From GWA2-66-18 sp964537395 (lineage in GTDB: Bacteria; Elusimicrobiota; Elusimicrobia; UBA1565; UBA9628), in the NCBI GenBank assembly GCA_964537395.1, contig CAZIBN010000002.1, positions 14,507 to 78,506 on the forward strand: 64,000 bases of DNA. Reading direction: 5' to 3'. Positions 34,980-43,913 of the stretch are shown in pieces (the stretch's first letter is position 1; each line of letters begins with the position of its first letter). Under the pieces are notes generated by a model, which was given only the letters and a program-made list of their open reading frames with translations, did not search any database and had not been told where the DNA came from. Position numbers and translations under genes: made by a program.

Positions 34980-36091
34980 AGGCTCCGCGCACCCGGGTCG
35001 TCATGGTGAGCGCCGGCTTCTGGCCCGCCGTGGGGGGCGCAGAGCGGCAGGCGCTTGAGCTTTCGCGTGAACTGCGCGCGCGCGGCACGGACGTGATCGT
35101 GCTCACGCGCCGTATCGGCGGCGCCGCTCCCCGCGAGGACGTCCACGGCGTGCCGGTGCGGCGGCTGCCGGTGTTCGGGACCGGCGCGCTCGACTCGCTG
35201 AGCTTTCTTTTCGGCGCGCTCGGCTGGCTGCTCAAGCATGAGGGCGGGTACGACGCGATCCACGCGCACCTCGCCGGCTCGCCCGCGCTCGCGGCGGCCC
35301 TGGCCGGGCGCCTGCTTGGGAAGCCCGTCCTTGTCAAGCTCGGCGGGGGGCGCGGCATCGGCGAGCTCGCGGCTTCTTCCCGCACGCGCCTCGGCCGTCT
35401 GAAGCTCCGTCTTCTGGCTCTTCTTAATCCCCGCTTTCTCGCCGTGGTCCCCGACCTTGCCGCCGAGGCGCGCGAGCATCTCGGCGGTGCGGCGATCGAG
35501 GTCCTGCCCAACGGCGTGGACGTGAACCGCTATAAGCCCGTCTCTGCGCAGGAGAAGCAGGTCCTGCGCGCCCGCCTCGGCTGGACGGGAACGGTATTCC
35601 TTTACACGGGACGGCTTTCGTGGGAGAAGCGCCTGCCTTGGTTCTCGAAGATCTGGAACGAAGCGACGAAGGGCCGCGAAGCGACCTTGATCCTCGTCGG
35701 CGAAGGCGCCGAGGCCATCCCTCAGGACGGTCGCGTCCGCGTCCTGCCTTCCGTCGACGACGCGGCCGAGCTCTACGCCGCGGCCGATGCGTTCGTCCTG
35801 CCTTCGGTGTCCGAAGGCCTGTCGAACTCTCTGCTCGAGGCGATGGCCTCGGGCCTCCCGGTGATCGCGAGCGCGGTCGGCGGGACCGCCGAAACGCTCG
35901 TAGACGGCGTCACGGGGCTGATGTTCGCGCGCGACGACGACAAGGCCGCGGCGGCCTGCGTGCGCCGCGTGCTCGACGAGCCGGAGCTGGCCGCGCGGCT
36001 GGGAGCCGGCGCCCGACGCGAGTGCCTGGAGCGCTACGCGCTGTCCCGGGTCGCGGCGCGCCTCGAGGAGCTGTACCGGGGAGCGCCGTGA
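34976..36091 (+). CDS. GT4-family glycosyltransferase
   Basis: 371 aa GT-B fold. N-terminal FWPAVGGAERQALELSRELR, central IEVLPNGVDVNRYKP, and C-terminal FVLPSVSEGLSNSLLEAMAS with GLPVIASAVGGTAE, the classic EX7E region of GT4 retaining enzymes. Cytoplasmic, using a nucleotide sugar donor. Last of a run of overlapping genes (ATGA at the 34979 junction). Confidence 0.93.
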   Translation: MKAPRTRVVMVSAGFWPAVGGAERQALELSRELRARGTDVIVLTRRIGGAAPREDVHGVPVRRLPVFGTGALDSLSFLFGALGWLLKHEGGYDAIHAHLAGSPALAAALAGRLLGKPVLVKLGGGRGIGELAASSRTRLGRLKLRLLALLNPRFLAVVPDLAAEAREHLGGAAIEVLPNGVDVNRYKPVSAQEKQVLRARLGWTGTVFLYTGRLSWEKRLPWFSKIWNEATKGREATLILVGEGAEAIPQDGRVRVLPSVDDAAELYAAADAFVLPSVSEGLSNSLLEAMASGLPVIASAVGGTAETLVDGVTGLMFARDDDKAAAACVRRVLDEPELAARLGAGARRECLERYALSRVAARLEELYRGAP

Positions 36092-36126
36092 GATCGGACT
36101 TTGGTATCTTTCTCTTTTAAGAGAAC

Positions 36127-38055
36127 ATGTGCGGCATCTGCGGCGTCGTTTACGGTGACGGGCGGGCTCCCGATAAGGGGGTCCTCAAGCGCGCCAACGA
36201 CGCGATCGCGCACCGCGGCCCCGACGACGAGGGCTATCACATCGACGGCCCCGCCGGCCTCGCGATGCGCCGGCTCGCCATCATCGATCTCAATACCGGC
36301 CACCAGCCGATCTCCTATGCCGATGAATCGCTGTGGGTCGTCCTCAACGGCGAGATCTACAACTACCTCGAGCTGAGGGCCGAGCTCGAGGCCAAGGGCC
36401 ACAAGTTCTCGACCAAATCCGACACCGAGGTCGTCCTCGCGCTGTACCAGGACCTGGGCCCGAAGTGCGTGGAGAAGCTGCGCGGGATGTTCGCCTTCGC
36501 CGTCTGGGATAAGACGAAGAAGAAGCTCTTCATCGCGCGCGACCGCATCGGCAAGAAGCCTCTGTGCTACGCGCTCCGTCCGGACGGGACCTTGCTGTTC
36601 GGCTCCGAGCTGCGCTGCCTGTTCGCGCTCGATGCGACCCTGTCGCGCGAGATCGATCCCGTCGCGGTGGACATGTACCTCACCCTTCAATACATCCCCT
36701 CTCCGCGCTCGATCTACTCCTCGGTCCGCAAGCTCCCTCCGGCCCACACGCTGACGTGGGAGAACGGAAAGATAGCGGTTGATCGTTATTGGGATCTGCC
36801 CATCGGCCAGAAGCCGATCACCGACGACTTCGAAGAGGCCAAGGGGATTCTTCGCTCGACCCTGACGGAGGCGACACGCCTGCGCATGATCTCGGACGTG
36901 CCGCTCGGGGCGTTCCTGTCCGGCGGCGTGGATTCCTCGATCATCGTCGCACTCATGTCGGGGCTGTCGTCGAAGCCCGTGAAGACGTTCTCGGTCGGCT
37001 TCGACGAGGAGCGCTTCAGCGAGACGAAGTTCGCGCGGATCATCGCCGACCGTTACAAGACCGACCACACCGAGTTCATCGTCAAGACCGAGATGGCCGA
37101 CGTGCTCCCCAAGCTCGCCTGGCATTACGGCGAGCCCTACGCCGACGCCTCGGCCCTGCCGAGCTACTACGTCGCGCGCGAGACGCGCAAGTTCGTCACC
37201 GTGGCGCTCAACGGCGACGGCGGCGACGAGAACTTCGCGGGCTACATCCGCTACTTCGCGATGAAGGCCGCCCGCCTGACCGACGCGCTGCCGGGGCCCG
37301 TGCTGTCGGCGCTGCGCGCCGGCGCCGAGCTGCTCCCCGAGCACGACGCGCCCCTGGGCAATGTCTGGCGCGCCAAGCGCTTCCTGCGCTCGATCCTCTC
37401 CGCCGACCTGCCGGGACGCCATCTCAAGATGGTCGGCTTCTTCTCCGAGGACGACAAGCCCGCTCTTTACAGCGACGCCTTCAAGGCGCGCCTGGGCTCC
37501 TCGATCGGCGAGGCCCTGCGCTACATCCGCGCGGCTTTCGACTCGTGCAAGGGCGAGGACTTCGTCAACCGCATGCTGTGCGTGGACTTCAAGACCTATC
37601 TCCCCGAATGCCTGATGGCCAAGGTGGACGTCGCCACGATGGCGTGCTCGCTCGAAGGTCGTTCCCCGCTTTTAGATCACGTTTTCGTCGAGACCGCCTT
37701 CCGCATGCCCGGCGACTGGAAGCTCAAGGGCCTGCGCGGCCACAAGTTCATCATGAAGGAGGCCTTCAAGGACCTTCTGCCCAAGGAGATCCTCGATCGC
37801 CCGAAGATGGGCTTCGGCATCCCGCTCGGCGCGTGGTTCCGCGGCGGCCTCAAGAATTTCTGGGAAGAGAACGTGCTCTCGAAGAAAGCCCTGGCGCGCG
37901 GCTACTTCAACGAGGCGACCTTGCGCGGCCTCTGGGCCGAGCACCAAAGCGGCAAGCGCGACAACGGCTATCGTTTGTGGGCGCTGCTGATGCTGGAGCT
38001 TTTTCACCGTCATGCCGACGAGGCGATCTCCGCGCCCGAGATCGCCGCACGGTAA
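36127..38055 (+). CDS. asnB: Asparagine synthase (glutamine-hydrolysing) family amidotransferase
   Basis: 642 aa. The N-terminal Ntn glutaminase starts at the catalytic Cys (MCGICGVVYGDG), with RGPDDEGYH and NGEIYNYLELR. The synthetase domain has the PP-loop LSGGVDSSIIVALM and the later NGDGGDENFAGYIRY-type region. It may make asparagine, but homologues in polysaccharide clusters amidate glycan carboxyls, which fits this neighbourhood. The 35-base upstream gap contains the inverted repeat TCTCTT-TT-AAGAGA (36111-36124). Confidence 0.9.
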   Translation: MCGICGVVYGDGRAPDKGVLKRANDAIAHRGPDDEGYHIDGPAGLAMRRLAIIDLNTGHQPISYADESLWVVLNGEIYNYLELRAELEAKGHKFSTKSDTEVVLALYQDLGPKCVEKLRGMFAFAVWDKTKKKLFIARDRIGKKPLCYALRPDGTLLFGSELRCLFALDATLSREIDPVAVDMYLTLQYIPSPRSIYSSVRKLPPAHTLTWENGKIAVDRYWDLPIGQKPITDDFEEAKGILRSTLTEATRLRMISDVPLGAFLSGGVDSSIIVALMSGLSSKPVKTFSVGFDEERFSETKFARIIADRYKTDHTEFIVKTEMADVLPKLAWHYGEPYADASALPSYYVARETRKFVTVALNGDGGDENFAGYIRYFAMKAARLTDALPGPVLSALRAGAELLPEHDAPLGNVWRAKRFLRSILSADLPGRHLKMVGFFSEDDKPALYSDAFKARLGSSIGEALRYIRAAFDSCKGEDFVNRMLCVDFKTYLPECLMAKVDVATMACSLEGRSPLLDHVFVETAFRMPGDWKLKGLRGHKFIMKEAFKDLLPKEILDRPKMGFGIPLGAWFRGGLKNFWEENVLSKKALARGYFNEATLRGLWAEHQSGKRDNGYRLWALLMLELFHRHADEAISAPEIAAR

Positions 38056-38062
38056 GCGGAAG

Positions 38063-38102
38063 TTATCCCCAGCACTTTCAACGTTGGAAGTACTGGGGAT
38101 AA
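38063..38102. terminator. Large hairpin between convergent genes, possible bidirectional terminator
   Basis: Fifteen-base arms beginning TTATCCCCAG pair with one mismatch around a 10-base loop, between asnB (plus) and the MarC gene (minus). There is no T-tract on either side, so efficient intrinsic termination is uncertain. Confidence 0.45.
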
Positions 38103-38131
38103 AAGGGTAAGGCGAAGCCTGGCATTGAGGG

Positions 38132-38151
38132 AACTGTTTCCGGAAACAGCT
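38132..38151. repeat. 20-bp palindrome flanking marC (left)
   Basis: AACTGTTTCCGGAAACAGCT, palindromic except for the outermost pairs. It overlaps the stop of the MarC gene. A near-identical copy is at 38812-38831. Confidence 0.6.
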
Positions 38152-38761
38152 ACCCGAGCTTTAAGGCGGACAGGATCAGTTGGACGCCGATGGCGGCCAA
38201 CAGCAATCCCATCAGACGCGTGATGATGTTGAGGAGGGTGGGGGAGAGCTTTTTGGCGCTGTCGGCCGCCAAGGTCAGCACCCAGTAGCTGATAAAAGCT
38301 ACTAAGGCGATCGCCACGTAGAAGATGGCCTTCTGTGGGAGGTTGGTGGCGCGTCCGGCGAGCACGATCGAGGTGGTGATGGCGCCGGGGCCCGCCAGGA
38401 GGGGGACCGCCAGAGGCGTGATCGCGATGTCATCCTTGCTCATGCCCTCGGCGAACTCCTCGGGCGTCTCCTTCATCGGAGATTTTTGGGCGCGGATCAT
38501 GTCGAGCGAGGACAGCAGGAGCACGAGACCGCCGGCGATCTGGAAGGCGGGCAGGGTGATCCCGAACAGCTTGAAGATCGCCGGGCCGAGGGCCGCGAAC
38601 GCGCCCATGACGCCCGCGCAGGTGATGCAGGCCGTGCGTGCCATGCGGCGGCGCTGCTCGGCGGTGTCGCGGGCCGTCATCGCGAGGAAGGTCGGGACCG
38701 CAGCGAAGGGGTCCACGATCGCGAAGAGGGAGCCGAACGTCAGGAACGCGTATTCCATCAT
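38150..38761 (-). CDS. MarC-family integral membrane protein
   Basis: 203 aa with six predicted membrane helices. MarC/UPF0056 features: FGSLFAIVDPFAAVPTFLAM at the start and VPLLAGPGAITTSIVLAG in the middle. The biochemical function of the family is unknown; the early link to multiple antibiotic resistance was not upheld. It is the only minus-strand gene between asnB and the DegT gene and is bracketed by palindromes, suggesting an independent insertion. A -10-like TAAAAT lies nine bases before the ATG. Confidence 0.88.
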   Translation of the reverse strand: MMEYAFLTFGSLFAIVDPFAAVPTFLAMTARDTAEQRRRMARTACITCAGVMGAFAALGPAIFKLFGITLPAFQIAGGLVLLLSSLDMIRAQKSPMKETPEEFAEGMSKDDIAITPLAVPLLAGPGAITTSIVLAGRATNLPQKAIFYVAIALVAFISYWVLTLAADSAKKLSPTLLNIITRLMGLLLAAIGVQLILSALKLG

Positions 38762-38811
38762 GACCCGGTTATTTTAGCCTTTCCTTCCCGCCGTGCGCGT
38801 TGCTCCCGGTC

Positions 38812-38831
38812 AACTGTTCCCGGAAACAGCT
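38812..38831. repeat. 20-bp palindrome flanking marC (right)
   Basis: AACTGTTCCCGGAAACAGCT, one base different from the copy at 38132-38151 and sharing the AACT-N4-CCGG-N4-AGYT layout with the palindrome at 54009-54028. Confidence 0.6.
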
Positions 38832-38869
38832 GGCACTGCTGCGAGCCTTCAAAATACGCCTAAATTTCC

Positions 38870-38875
38870 TACAAT
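38870..38875 (+). promoter_or_regulatory. -10 element of the DegT-led operon
   Basis: TACAAT, eight bases before the ATG at 38884. It supports that start over upstream in-frame codons. Confidence 0.45.
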
Positions 38876-38883
38876 CGACCATA

Positions 38884-40065
38884 ATGGACCGCGAAATCGG
38901 CGTCGGAGGCTTTGCCGTCAGCCCGTTGGCCCGGCGCTATGTCAACGAGGTCCTCGACTCCAACCGCCTATCCTACGGCCCCTTCCACCGCCGCTTCGAG
39001 GCCTCCTTCGCCGCGGAGCATGACTCCAAGCACTCCGTGTTCTGCAACTCGGGCACGAGCGCCCTCCAGATCGCCCTCCAGGCCCTCAAGGAGAAGCACG
39101 GCTGGGCCGACGGCGACGAGGTCATCGTCCCGTCCGTTACTTTCATAGCAACGTCGAACATCGTATTGCACAACCGGATGGTGCCGGTGTTCGCCGACGT
39201 GGACCCTCTCACGTATACGCTCGACCCCGCCAAGTTCGAAGCGGCGATCACCGCGAAGACCCGCGCCGTGATCCCCGTTCACCTCCTCGGTCTGCCGGCC
39301 GATATGGACCCGATCGCGGCGATCGCGCGCAAGCGCGGCCTGTCCATCATCGAGGACTCGGCCGAGACCATGTTCGCGCGCTATAAGGGGCGCAAGGTCG
39401 GCTCTCTCGGCGACATCGGCTGCTTCTCGACCTATATCGCCCATTACATCGTGACGGGCGTGGGCGGCCTGGCGACGACGAGCGATCCGGACCTCCAGAT
39501 CCGGCTGCGAAGCCTGATGAACCACGGGCGCGACTCGATCTACCTCTCGATCGACGACGACAAGGGCGCGACGGGCCAGAAGCTCCATGAGATCGTGGCC
39601 AAGCGCTTTCAGTTCGTCTCGGTCGGCCACAGCTACCGCGCCACCGAGCTCGAGGCGGCCCTGGGCCTGGCCCAGCTCGAGGAGAAGGACGGCATCGTCG
39701 CCGCGCGCACCGGCATGGCCAGGCGCCTGAGCGCCGGCCTTAAGGAGTTTTCGGACAGGCTCCAGCTGCCGTTCTGTCCGCCCGACCGCGACCATACCTT
39801 CATGCTCTACGGCCTCGTGCTCAAGGACGCCGACAAGGCGCCGCTCGTGAACTTCCTCGAAGACCGCGGCGTTGAGACGCGCGATCTGCTGCCGTTGTTG
39901 AATCAGCCGGTGTACAAGAAGATGTTCGGAGATCTCGAGCCCAAGTTCCCGGTCGCGAAGGCCCTCAATCGCTCCGCGTTCTACATCGGCTGCCATCAGT
40001 ACATGACGGAAAACGACGCCGATTACGTCATCGCGCAGTTCCGCGAGTATTTCCGGACGCATTAA
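38884..40065 (+). CDS. DegT/DnrJ/EryC1-family PLP enzyme with His at the lysine position
   Basis: 393 aa from MDREIGVGG. The fold is that of sugar aminotransferases: FCNSGTSALQIALQAL, DEVIVPSVTFIATSN, AVIPVHLLGLPADMD and SIIEDSAETM. At the PLP-lysine site the sequence is FSTYIAHYIVTGVGG, with H187 where aminotransferases have Lys. The same swap and an AHHIT-like context occur in NDP-hexose 3-dehydratases (ColD, E1), so a dehydratase reaction making a 3-deoxy sugar is likelier than transamination (inference). It begins a surface-glycan operon and precedes a glycosyltransferase by one base. Confidence 0.88.
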   Translation: MDREIGVGGFAVSPLARRYVNEVLDSNRLSYGPFHRRFEASFAAEHDSKHSVFCNSGTSALQIALQALKEKHGWADGDEVIVPSVTFIATSNIVLHNRMVPVFADVDPLTYTLDPAKFEAAITAKTRAVIPVHLLGLPADMDPIAAIARKRGLSIIEDSAETMFARYKGRKVGSLGDIGCFSTYIAHYIVTGVGGLATTSDPDLQIRLRSLMNHGRDSIYLSIDDDKGATGQKLHEIVAKRFQFVSVGHSYRATELEAALGLAQLEEKDGIVAARTGMARRLSAGLKEFSDRLQLPFCPPDRDHTFMLYGLVLKDADKAPLVNFLEDRGVETRDLLPLLNQPVYKKMFGDLEPKFPVAKALNRSAFYIGCHQYMTENDADYVIAQFREYFRTH

Positions 40066-40066
40066 G

Positions 40067-41020
40067 ATGACGAAGGTTTCGGTCGTTATCGATAACCATA
40101 ACTACGGGCGCTTTCTCAAAGAGACGCTCGACTCGGTCCTAACGCAAGTTCTCGACGACGTTGCCGTTGAGATCCTTGTCGTTGACGACGGCTCCACCGA
40201 TGATTCCCGAGAGATTCTTTCTGTATACGCCCCGCGCGTGAAGTCGTTGCTTCAGGCGCGGCAGGGACAGGCCTCCGCCTTCAATAATGGCCTCGCCGCG
40301 GCGACGGGCGATATCGTCTGCCTTCTCGATTCCGACGACGTTTTTTTGCCGGGGAAGCTGGCCGCCGTCGTCGAAGCGTTCAAGGACCCGAAAGTCGTCT
40401 GCGTCCAGAATTTTTTAAACGATACCGACGCGCACCTCGTCCCTTTGCCCCGCCGCTTCCCCGCGTGGCCCGCGCGCTACCTCCTGGACGACTACATCGC
40501 CGGACGCACGGAGTTCACCGCGACCTCCGGGCTCGCCTTCCGCCGCGAGACTTTGCTCAAGCTCCTGCCCATCCCGAAAGACCTTTTTTATTATCTCGAC
40601 GACTTCCTGACCGCGCACGCGCTGTTCTTCGGCGAGATCGCCAACATCCCTCGGGTTCTGGGCCTGCACCGCATGCACGGCGCGAACTGGTGCGCGGGCG
40701 GCCTCGAGGACCCCGCTAAGATCGAAAGGGACTTCATCGATCGCGCCAATTACGGGACGCATCGCGATCGCTGGTTGGCCGACAAGGGCGTCGCCCGCTC
40801 GGCCGAGGCCGTCGACGCCGAACGCCTGGAGCTGTGGCGCCGCCGGGTCCTGCTCCAGAGCCTGCGCGCCCGTCCGCTCGAGGCGGCGCGCGTCTGGTGC
40901 GAGGGGCTTGCCGGCCTGCCGAAGACGCGTCACGCGCGCTTTCGCGCCGTGACGACGGCGCTCGCCGTCCTGTCTCCCACTTTATACCTCGCGCTGTACG
41001 ACGCGTACTCCCGGCCATGA
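40067..41020 (+). CDS. GT2-family glycosyltransferase
   Basis: 317 aa. GT-A fold with SVVIDNHNYGRFLKETLDSV at the start, VEILVVDDGSTDDSREIL, and the DxD-type motif in VCLLDSDDVF. An extended C-terminal half includes a final hydrophobic stretch (FRAVTTALAVLSPTLYLALY). Cytoplasmic or membrane-associated transferase using a nucleotide sugar. Coupled to the next gene by ATGA. Confidence 0.9.
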   Translation: MTKVSVVIDNHNYGRFLKETLDSVLTQVLDDVAVEILVVDDGSTDDSREILSVYAPRVKSLLQARQGQASAFNNGLAAATGDIVCLLDSDDVFLPGKLAAVVEAFKDPKVVCVQNFLNDTDAHLVPLPRRFPAWPARYLLDDYIAGRTEFTATSGLAFRRETLLKLLPIPKDLFYYLDDFLTAHALFFGEIANIPRVLGLHRMHGANWCAGGLEDPAKIERDFIDRANYGTHRDRWLADKGVARSAEAVDAERLELWRRRVLLQSLRARPLEAARVWCEGLAGLPKTRHARFRAVTTALAVLSPTLYLALYDAYSRP

Positions 41021-41715
41021 GCGAAGCCTTCGACCTGACGGTGGTGGTGCCGACGCTCAATGAAGAGGGCTCCCTGCGCCAGATCCTGCCGCGCTTGAAG
41101 GAGACCTTTAAGAGCCTCGGCCTGCGCGGCGAGATAGTCGTCGTGGACGGCCGCTCGACGGACAAGACCATCGCCGTGGCCGAGGCCGGCGGCGCGCGCG
41201 TGCTCACGCAGACCGGGCGCGGCCTCGGCGGGGCCCTGCGCGAGGGCCTTTGCGCCGCGAACTCTCCCTGGGTCGCCGTCGTGGACGCCGACGGCTCGCA
41301 CCCGCCCGAGGTCCTGGCGGAGATGTGGGCCAGAAGGGGCGAGGCCGACCTGATCATCGCCTCGCGCTATATCCCGGGCGGCTCGGCCGTGATGGGCCCC
41401 GCGCGCCGTCTCCTGAGCGGCCTGCTCAACGTCGTCTCGCGATTCGTCCTGAAGCTGCCCGTGCATGACGCCTCGGGAGGCTTCCGCCTGTACAGCGCCA
41501 AGTTCGCCCGCGCGGCGAGCGCGGACACGGACGTGAACGATTTCACCATCCAGCAGGAGCTTCTCGTCGCCATCCTGTCGCGCGGCGGCAGGGTCCTCGA
41601 GATACCTTTTCGCTACGAGCATCGCATCGACGGCGTCTCGAAGGCTTCGGCCCTGCGCCTGGCCCCGGCGTACATCCGCATGCTGCTCAGGCTTCGCGGC
41701 CGGAGCCGCCAGTGA
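41017..41715 (+). CDS. GT2 polyprenyl-phosphate sugar synthase-like glycosyltransferase
   Basis: 232 aa, short and without membrane helices, like dolichol/polyprenol-phosphate mannose synthases. Motifs: LTVVVPTLNEEGSLRQILPR, GEIVVVDGRSTDKT, WVAVVDADGSHPPEVL, ADLIIASRYIPGGS, and VHDASGGFRLYS with the IPFRYEHRIDGVSKAS end. It probably makes a lipid-phosphate sugar donor for the GT-C protein at 43906 (inference). Confidence 0.88.
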   Translation: MSEAFDLTVVVPTLNEEGSLRQILPRLKETFKSLGLRGEIVVVDGRSTDKTIAVAEAGGARVLTQTGRGLGGALREGLCAANSPWVAVVDADGSHPPEVLAEMWARRGEADLIIASRYIPGGSAVMGPARRLLSGLLNVVSRFVLKLPVHDASGGFRLYSAKFARAASADTDVNDFTIQQELLVAILSRGGRVLEIPFRYEHRIDGVSKASALRLAPAYIRMLLRLRGRSRQ

Positions 41716-41756
41716 CCTCCGCGAGGCTGGCCGGACTTCGCCCATAGGGCTATACT

Positions 41757-42881
41757 ATGGATGAGCCCACCGCCATGCCTCCCACGAGAAACGCCGTCAC
41801 CGACGCGGTCAACTTCCTGAGAAGCTACTTTTCCTCCAAGCCCAGCTATCTCATTTATTTCGTCACGGCGGTATGCAACGCGCGCTGCAAGCATTGCTTC
41901 TATTGGGCCGAGATCGAATCGGCCAACGCCCGCACCGAGCTCAAGCTCGAGGAGATCGCCAAGATCGCCCGCAGCCTCGACCCGCTCATCTACCTCTCCA
42001 TCGGCGGCGGCGAGCCGTTCCTCCGCTCGGACCTGACCCAGGTCGTCGAGGCCTACTACCAGAATTCATCCCTGCAGTACCTCAACATCGTCACCAACGG
42101 ATTCTACACCGAGAGGGTGATGAAGACGGTCGAGGCGCTGCTGATCAGCTGCCCGCGCCTCAAGATCAAGATCCAGGTCTCCATCGACGATTTTGAGAAG
42201 GCTCATGACGAATACCGGGCCGTCCCCGGCATCTACCGCAAGGCGCTCGATACGATCGGTCAGCTGTCGGAGCGATTCCGAAGCAAGGAGCCGCGGTTCA
42301 CCCTCGATATCGCCACCTGCATCACGAAGTCGAACAAGGCGCATGTGGCCAAGCTGCACGACCATCTCCGCGGGGAACTCCAGTTCGATAATTATCAGCT
42401 CCTTTATCCGCGCGGCAACGCCGAGGTGGCCGCGGAAAAAGACGTCACCCCCGCGGAGTATGAGGCCGCCGTGACGCTGATGGAGCGCCACGATTTCCAC
42501 CGCAACAACAACCCGATCCTTTCGGCCGTCAATCGCGTGGCCAAGCGCGGCATCCTGGATTTCCTTAAAGAGGACGCTCATCCCTGGGACTGCCTGGCCG
42601 GGAAGAAGTTCGTCTCCATCACCGAGAAGGGGATCCTGCAGCCCTGCGAGGTCCTCCATCAGATGACGCCCTCCTACGACTCGGACCTCGGGGATCTGCG
42701 AAAATACGATTTCAGCGTGACCGCCGCCTTGGCCGGAGAAAAGGCGCGCGAGGTCGTCGATTACATCAAGAGGACCAAGTGCCGCTGCAGCTTCGAATGC
42801 GCCTCCAACTGCAACGTGGTGTTCGCCAAGAAGAACGCGGCCGGCGTGATCAAGGATTGGCTCATCGGCAAAACGGATTAG
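41757..42881 (+). CDS. Radical SAM protein with C-terminal cysteine cluster (SPASM-like)
   Basis: 374 aa. The 4Fe-4S motif CNARCKHC (C40, C44, C47) is followed by the GGGEPF motif (SIGGGEPFLRSDL). A C-terminal region has further cysteines (HPWDCLAGKK, LQPCEVL, TKCRCSFECASNC) that may hold auxiliary clusters as in SPASM proteins. The substrate is unknown; its place among glycosyltransferases suggests modification of a sugar, lipid or peptide of the cell surface. A TATACT lies directly before the ATG at 41757, so translation may begin instead at the in-frame ATG at 41775. Confidence 0.87.
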   Translation: MDEPTAMPPTRNAVTDAVNFLRSYFSSKPSYLIYFVTAVCNARCKHCFYWAEIESANARTELKLEEIAKIARSLDPLIYLSIGGGEPFLRSDLTQVVEAYYQNSSLQYLNIVTNGFYTERVMKTVEALLISCPRLKIKIQVSIDDFEKAHDEYRAVPGIYRKALDTIGQLSERFRSKEPRFTLDIATCITKSNKAHVAKLHDHLRGELQFDNYQLLYPRGNAEVAAEKDVTPAEYEAAVTLMERHDFHRNNNPILSAVNRVAKRGILDFLKEDAHPWDCLAGKKFVSITEKGILQPCEVLHQMTPSYDSDLGDLRKYDFSVTAALAGEKAREVVDYIKRTKCRCSFECASNCNVVFAKKNAAGVIKDWLIGKTD

Positions 42882-42899
42882 CGCGCGCATTGACCACCC

Positions 42900-43913
42900 A
42901 TGGCCGAAGAGCAGCTTAAAATATCCGTCGTCGTCGTGGCCTATAACGAGGAAAAGAACATCGGGGCCTGCCTTGATTCCCTGGCCCTCCTGGACTATCC
43001 CTTGGACCGGCTGGAGATCGTCGTCGTGGACAACGACTCCGCGGACCGCACGCGCGATATCGTGCGGGAGTTCATGGCCCGGCTTCCCCGCATCCGGCTC
43101 GTCGTCAATCCGGTTCGCGGCATCGGGGCCAGCCGCAACGTGGGCCTGCGCGAGGCGCGGCATGATTTCCTTGCCTTCACGGACGCCGACTGCACCGCGC
43201 CGCCCGATTGGCTGTCTCGATTGGAGAAGGCTTTCCGCGAGGCGCGCCTGGAGGATCCGAAGGTCGTCGCGGCGGGCGGCTCCAACACCGCGCCGGACGA
43301 CGCGAACCGCTTCCGTCAGGCGATCGCGGTCGCGGTGCGCAACTTCTGGGGCAACCACGGCTCGGTGCAGGGCCGCGTCATCAAGGACCGCATGTATGTC
43401 GATCATCTCCCGACCTTGAACGTCCTCTATGACCGCTTGCGCGTCGTCGCCGAGGGAAGCTTCGACGAGCGCATGGGGAATATTTCCGAGGATGTGGAGC
43501 TGAGCTATCGCCTGCGCTGGAGGGGCTACAAGCTGCTGTACGTGCCCGACGCCGCCGTGCGCCACATCTGGAGAACGGATTATCGTTCGTGGAGCCGGAA
43601 CATGATGGTCTACGGCAAAGGGCGCAGCTGGCTGATGAAAAAGGACCGGCGGTTCTTCCGCGTCATGAACATGGCGCCCGTGGGCCTGCTGCTGTGCGCG
43701 GCGGCGTCGCCCTTCGTCTCCTTCGTTCCCCTCTATCTGATCCCCGTCGTCCACGCCGCGCTGACGGCGTGCGTGAGCCTGGGCGCCTGCGCCAAGGCCG
43801 GGCGGATGGACCTGATTTTGACGGTTTTCAACATCTATCTCGTGACCCACTACTCCTACGGCCTCGGAGAGGTGATCGGCCTGATCGAGCCCCGGGGACG
43901 CATTGATGCGTAA
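42900..43913 (+). CDS. GT2-family glycosyltransferase with C-terminal membrane segments
   Basis: 337 aa. ISVVVVAYNEEKNIGACLDS, EIVVVDNDSADRTRDI, FLAFTDADCTAPPDWL (DxD) and GNISEDVELSYRLRWRGYKL (ED plus RxxRW-like) define a processive-type GT2. Two or three hydrophobic segments follow (MAPVGLLLCAAASPFVSFV; LYLIPVVHAALTACVSLGA). The stop overlaps the next gene by 8 bases. Confidence 0.9.
   Translation: MAEEQLKISVVVVAYNEEKNIGACLDSLALLDYPLDRLEIVVVDNDSADRTRDIVREFMARLPRIRLVVNPVRGIGASRNVGLREARHDFLAFTDADCTAPPDWLSRLEKAFREARLEDPKVVAAGGSNTAPDDANRFRQAIAVAVRNFWGNHGSVQGRVIKDRMYVDHLPTLNVLYDRLRVVAEGSFDERMGNISEDVELSYRLRWRGYKLLYVPDAAVRHIWRTDYRSWSRNMMVYGKGRSWLMKKDRRFFRVMNMAPVGLLLCAAASPFVSFVPLYLIPVVHAALTACVSLGACAKAGRMDLILTVFNIYLVTHYSYGLGEVIGLIEPRGRIDA

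Noticed and set aside
38063..38102. Possible replication origin: TTATCCCCA resembles a DnaA box
   Set aside because: Only two imperfect boxes, both forming the arms of one hairpin between convergent genes; no AT-rich region or dnaA/dnaN nearby.
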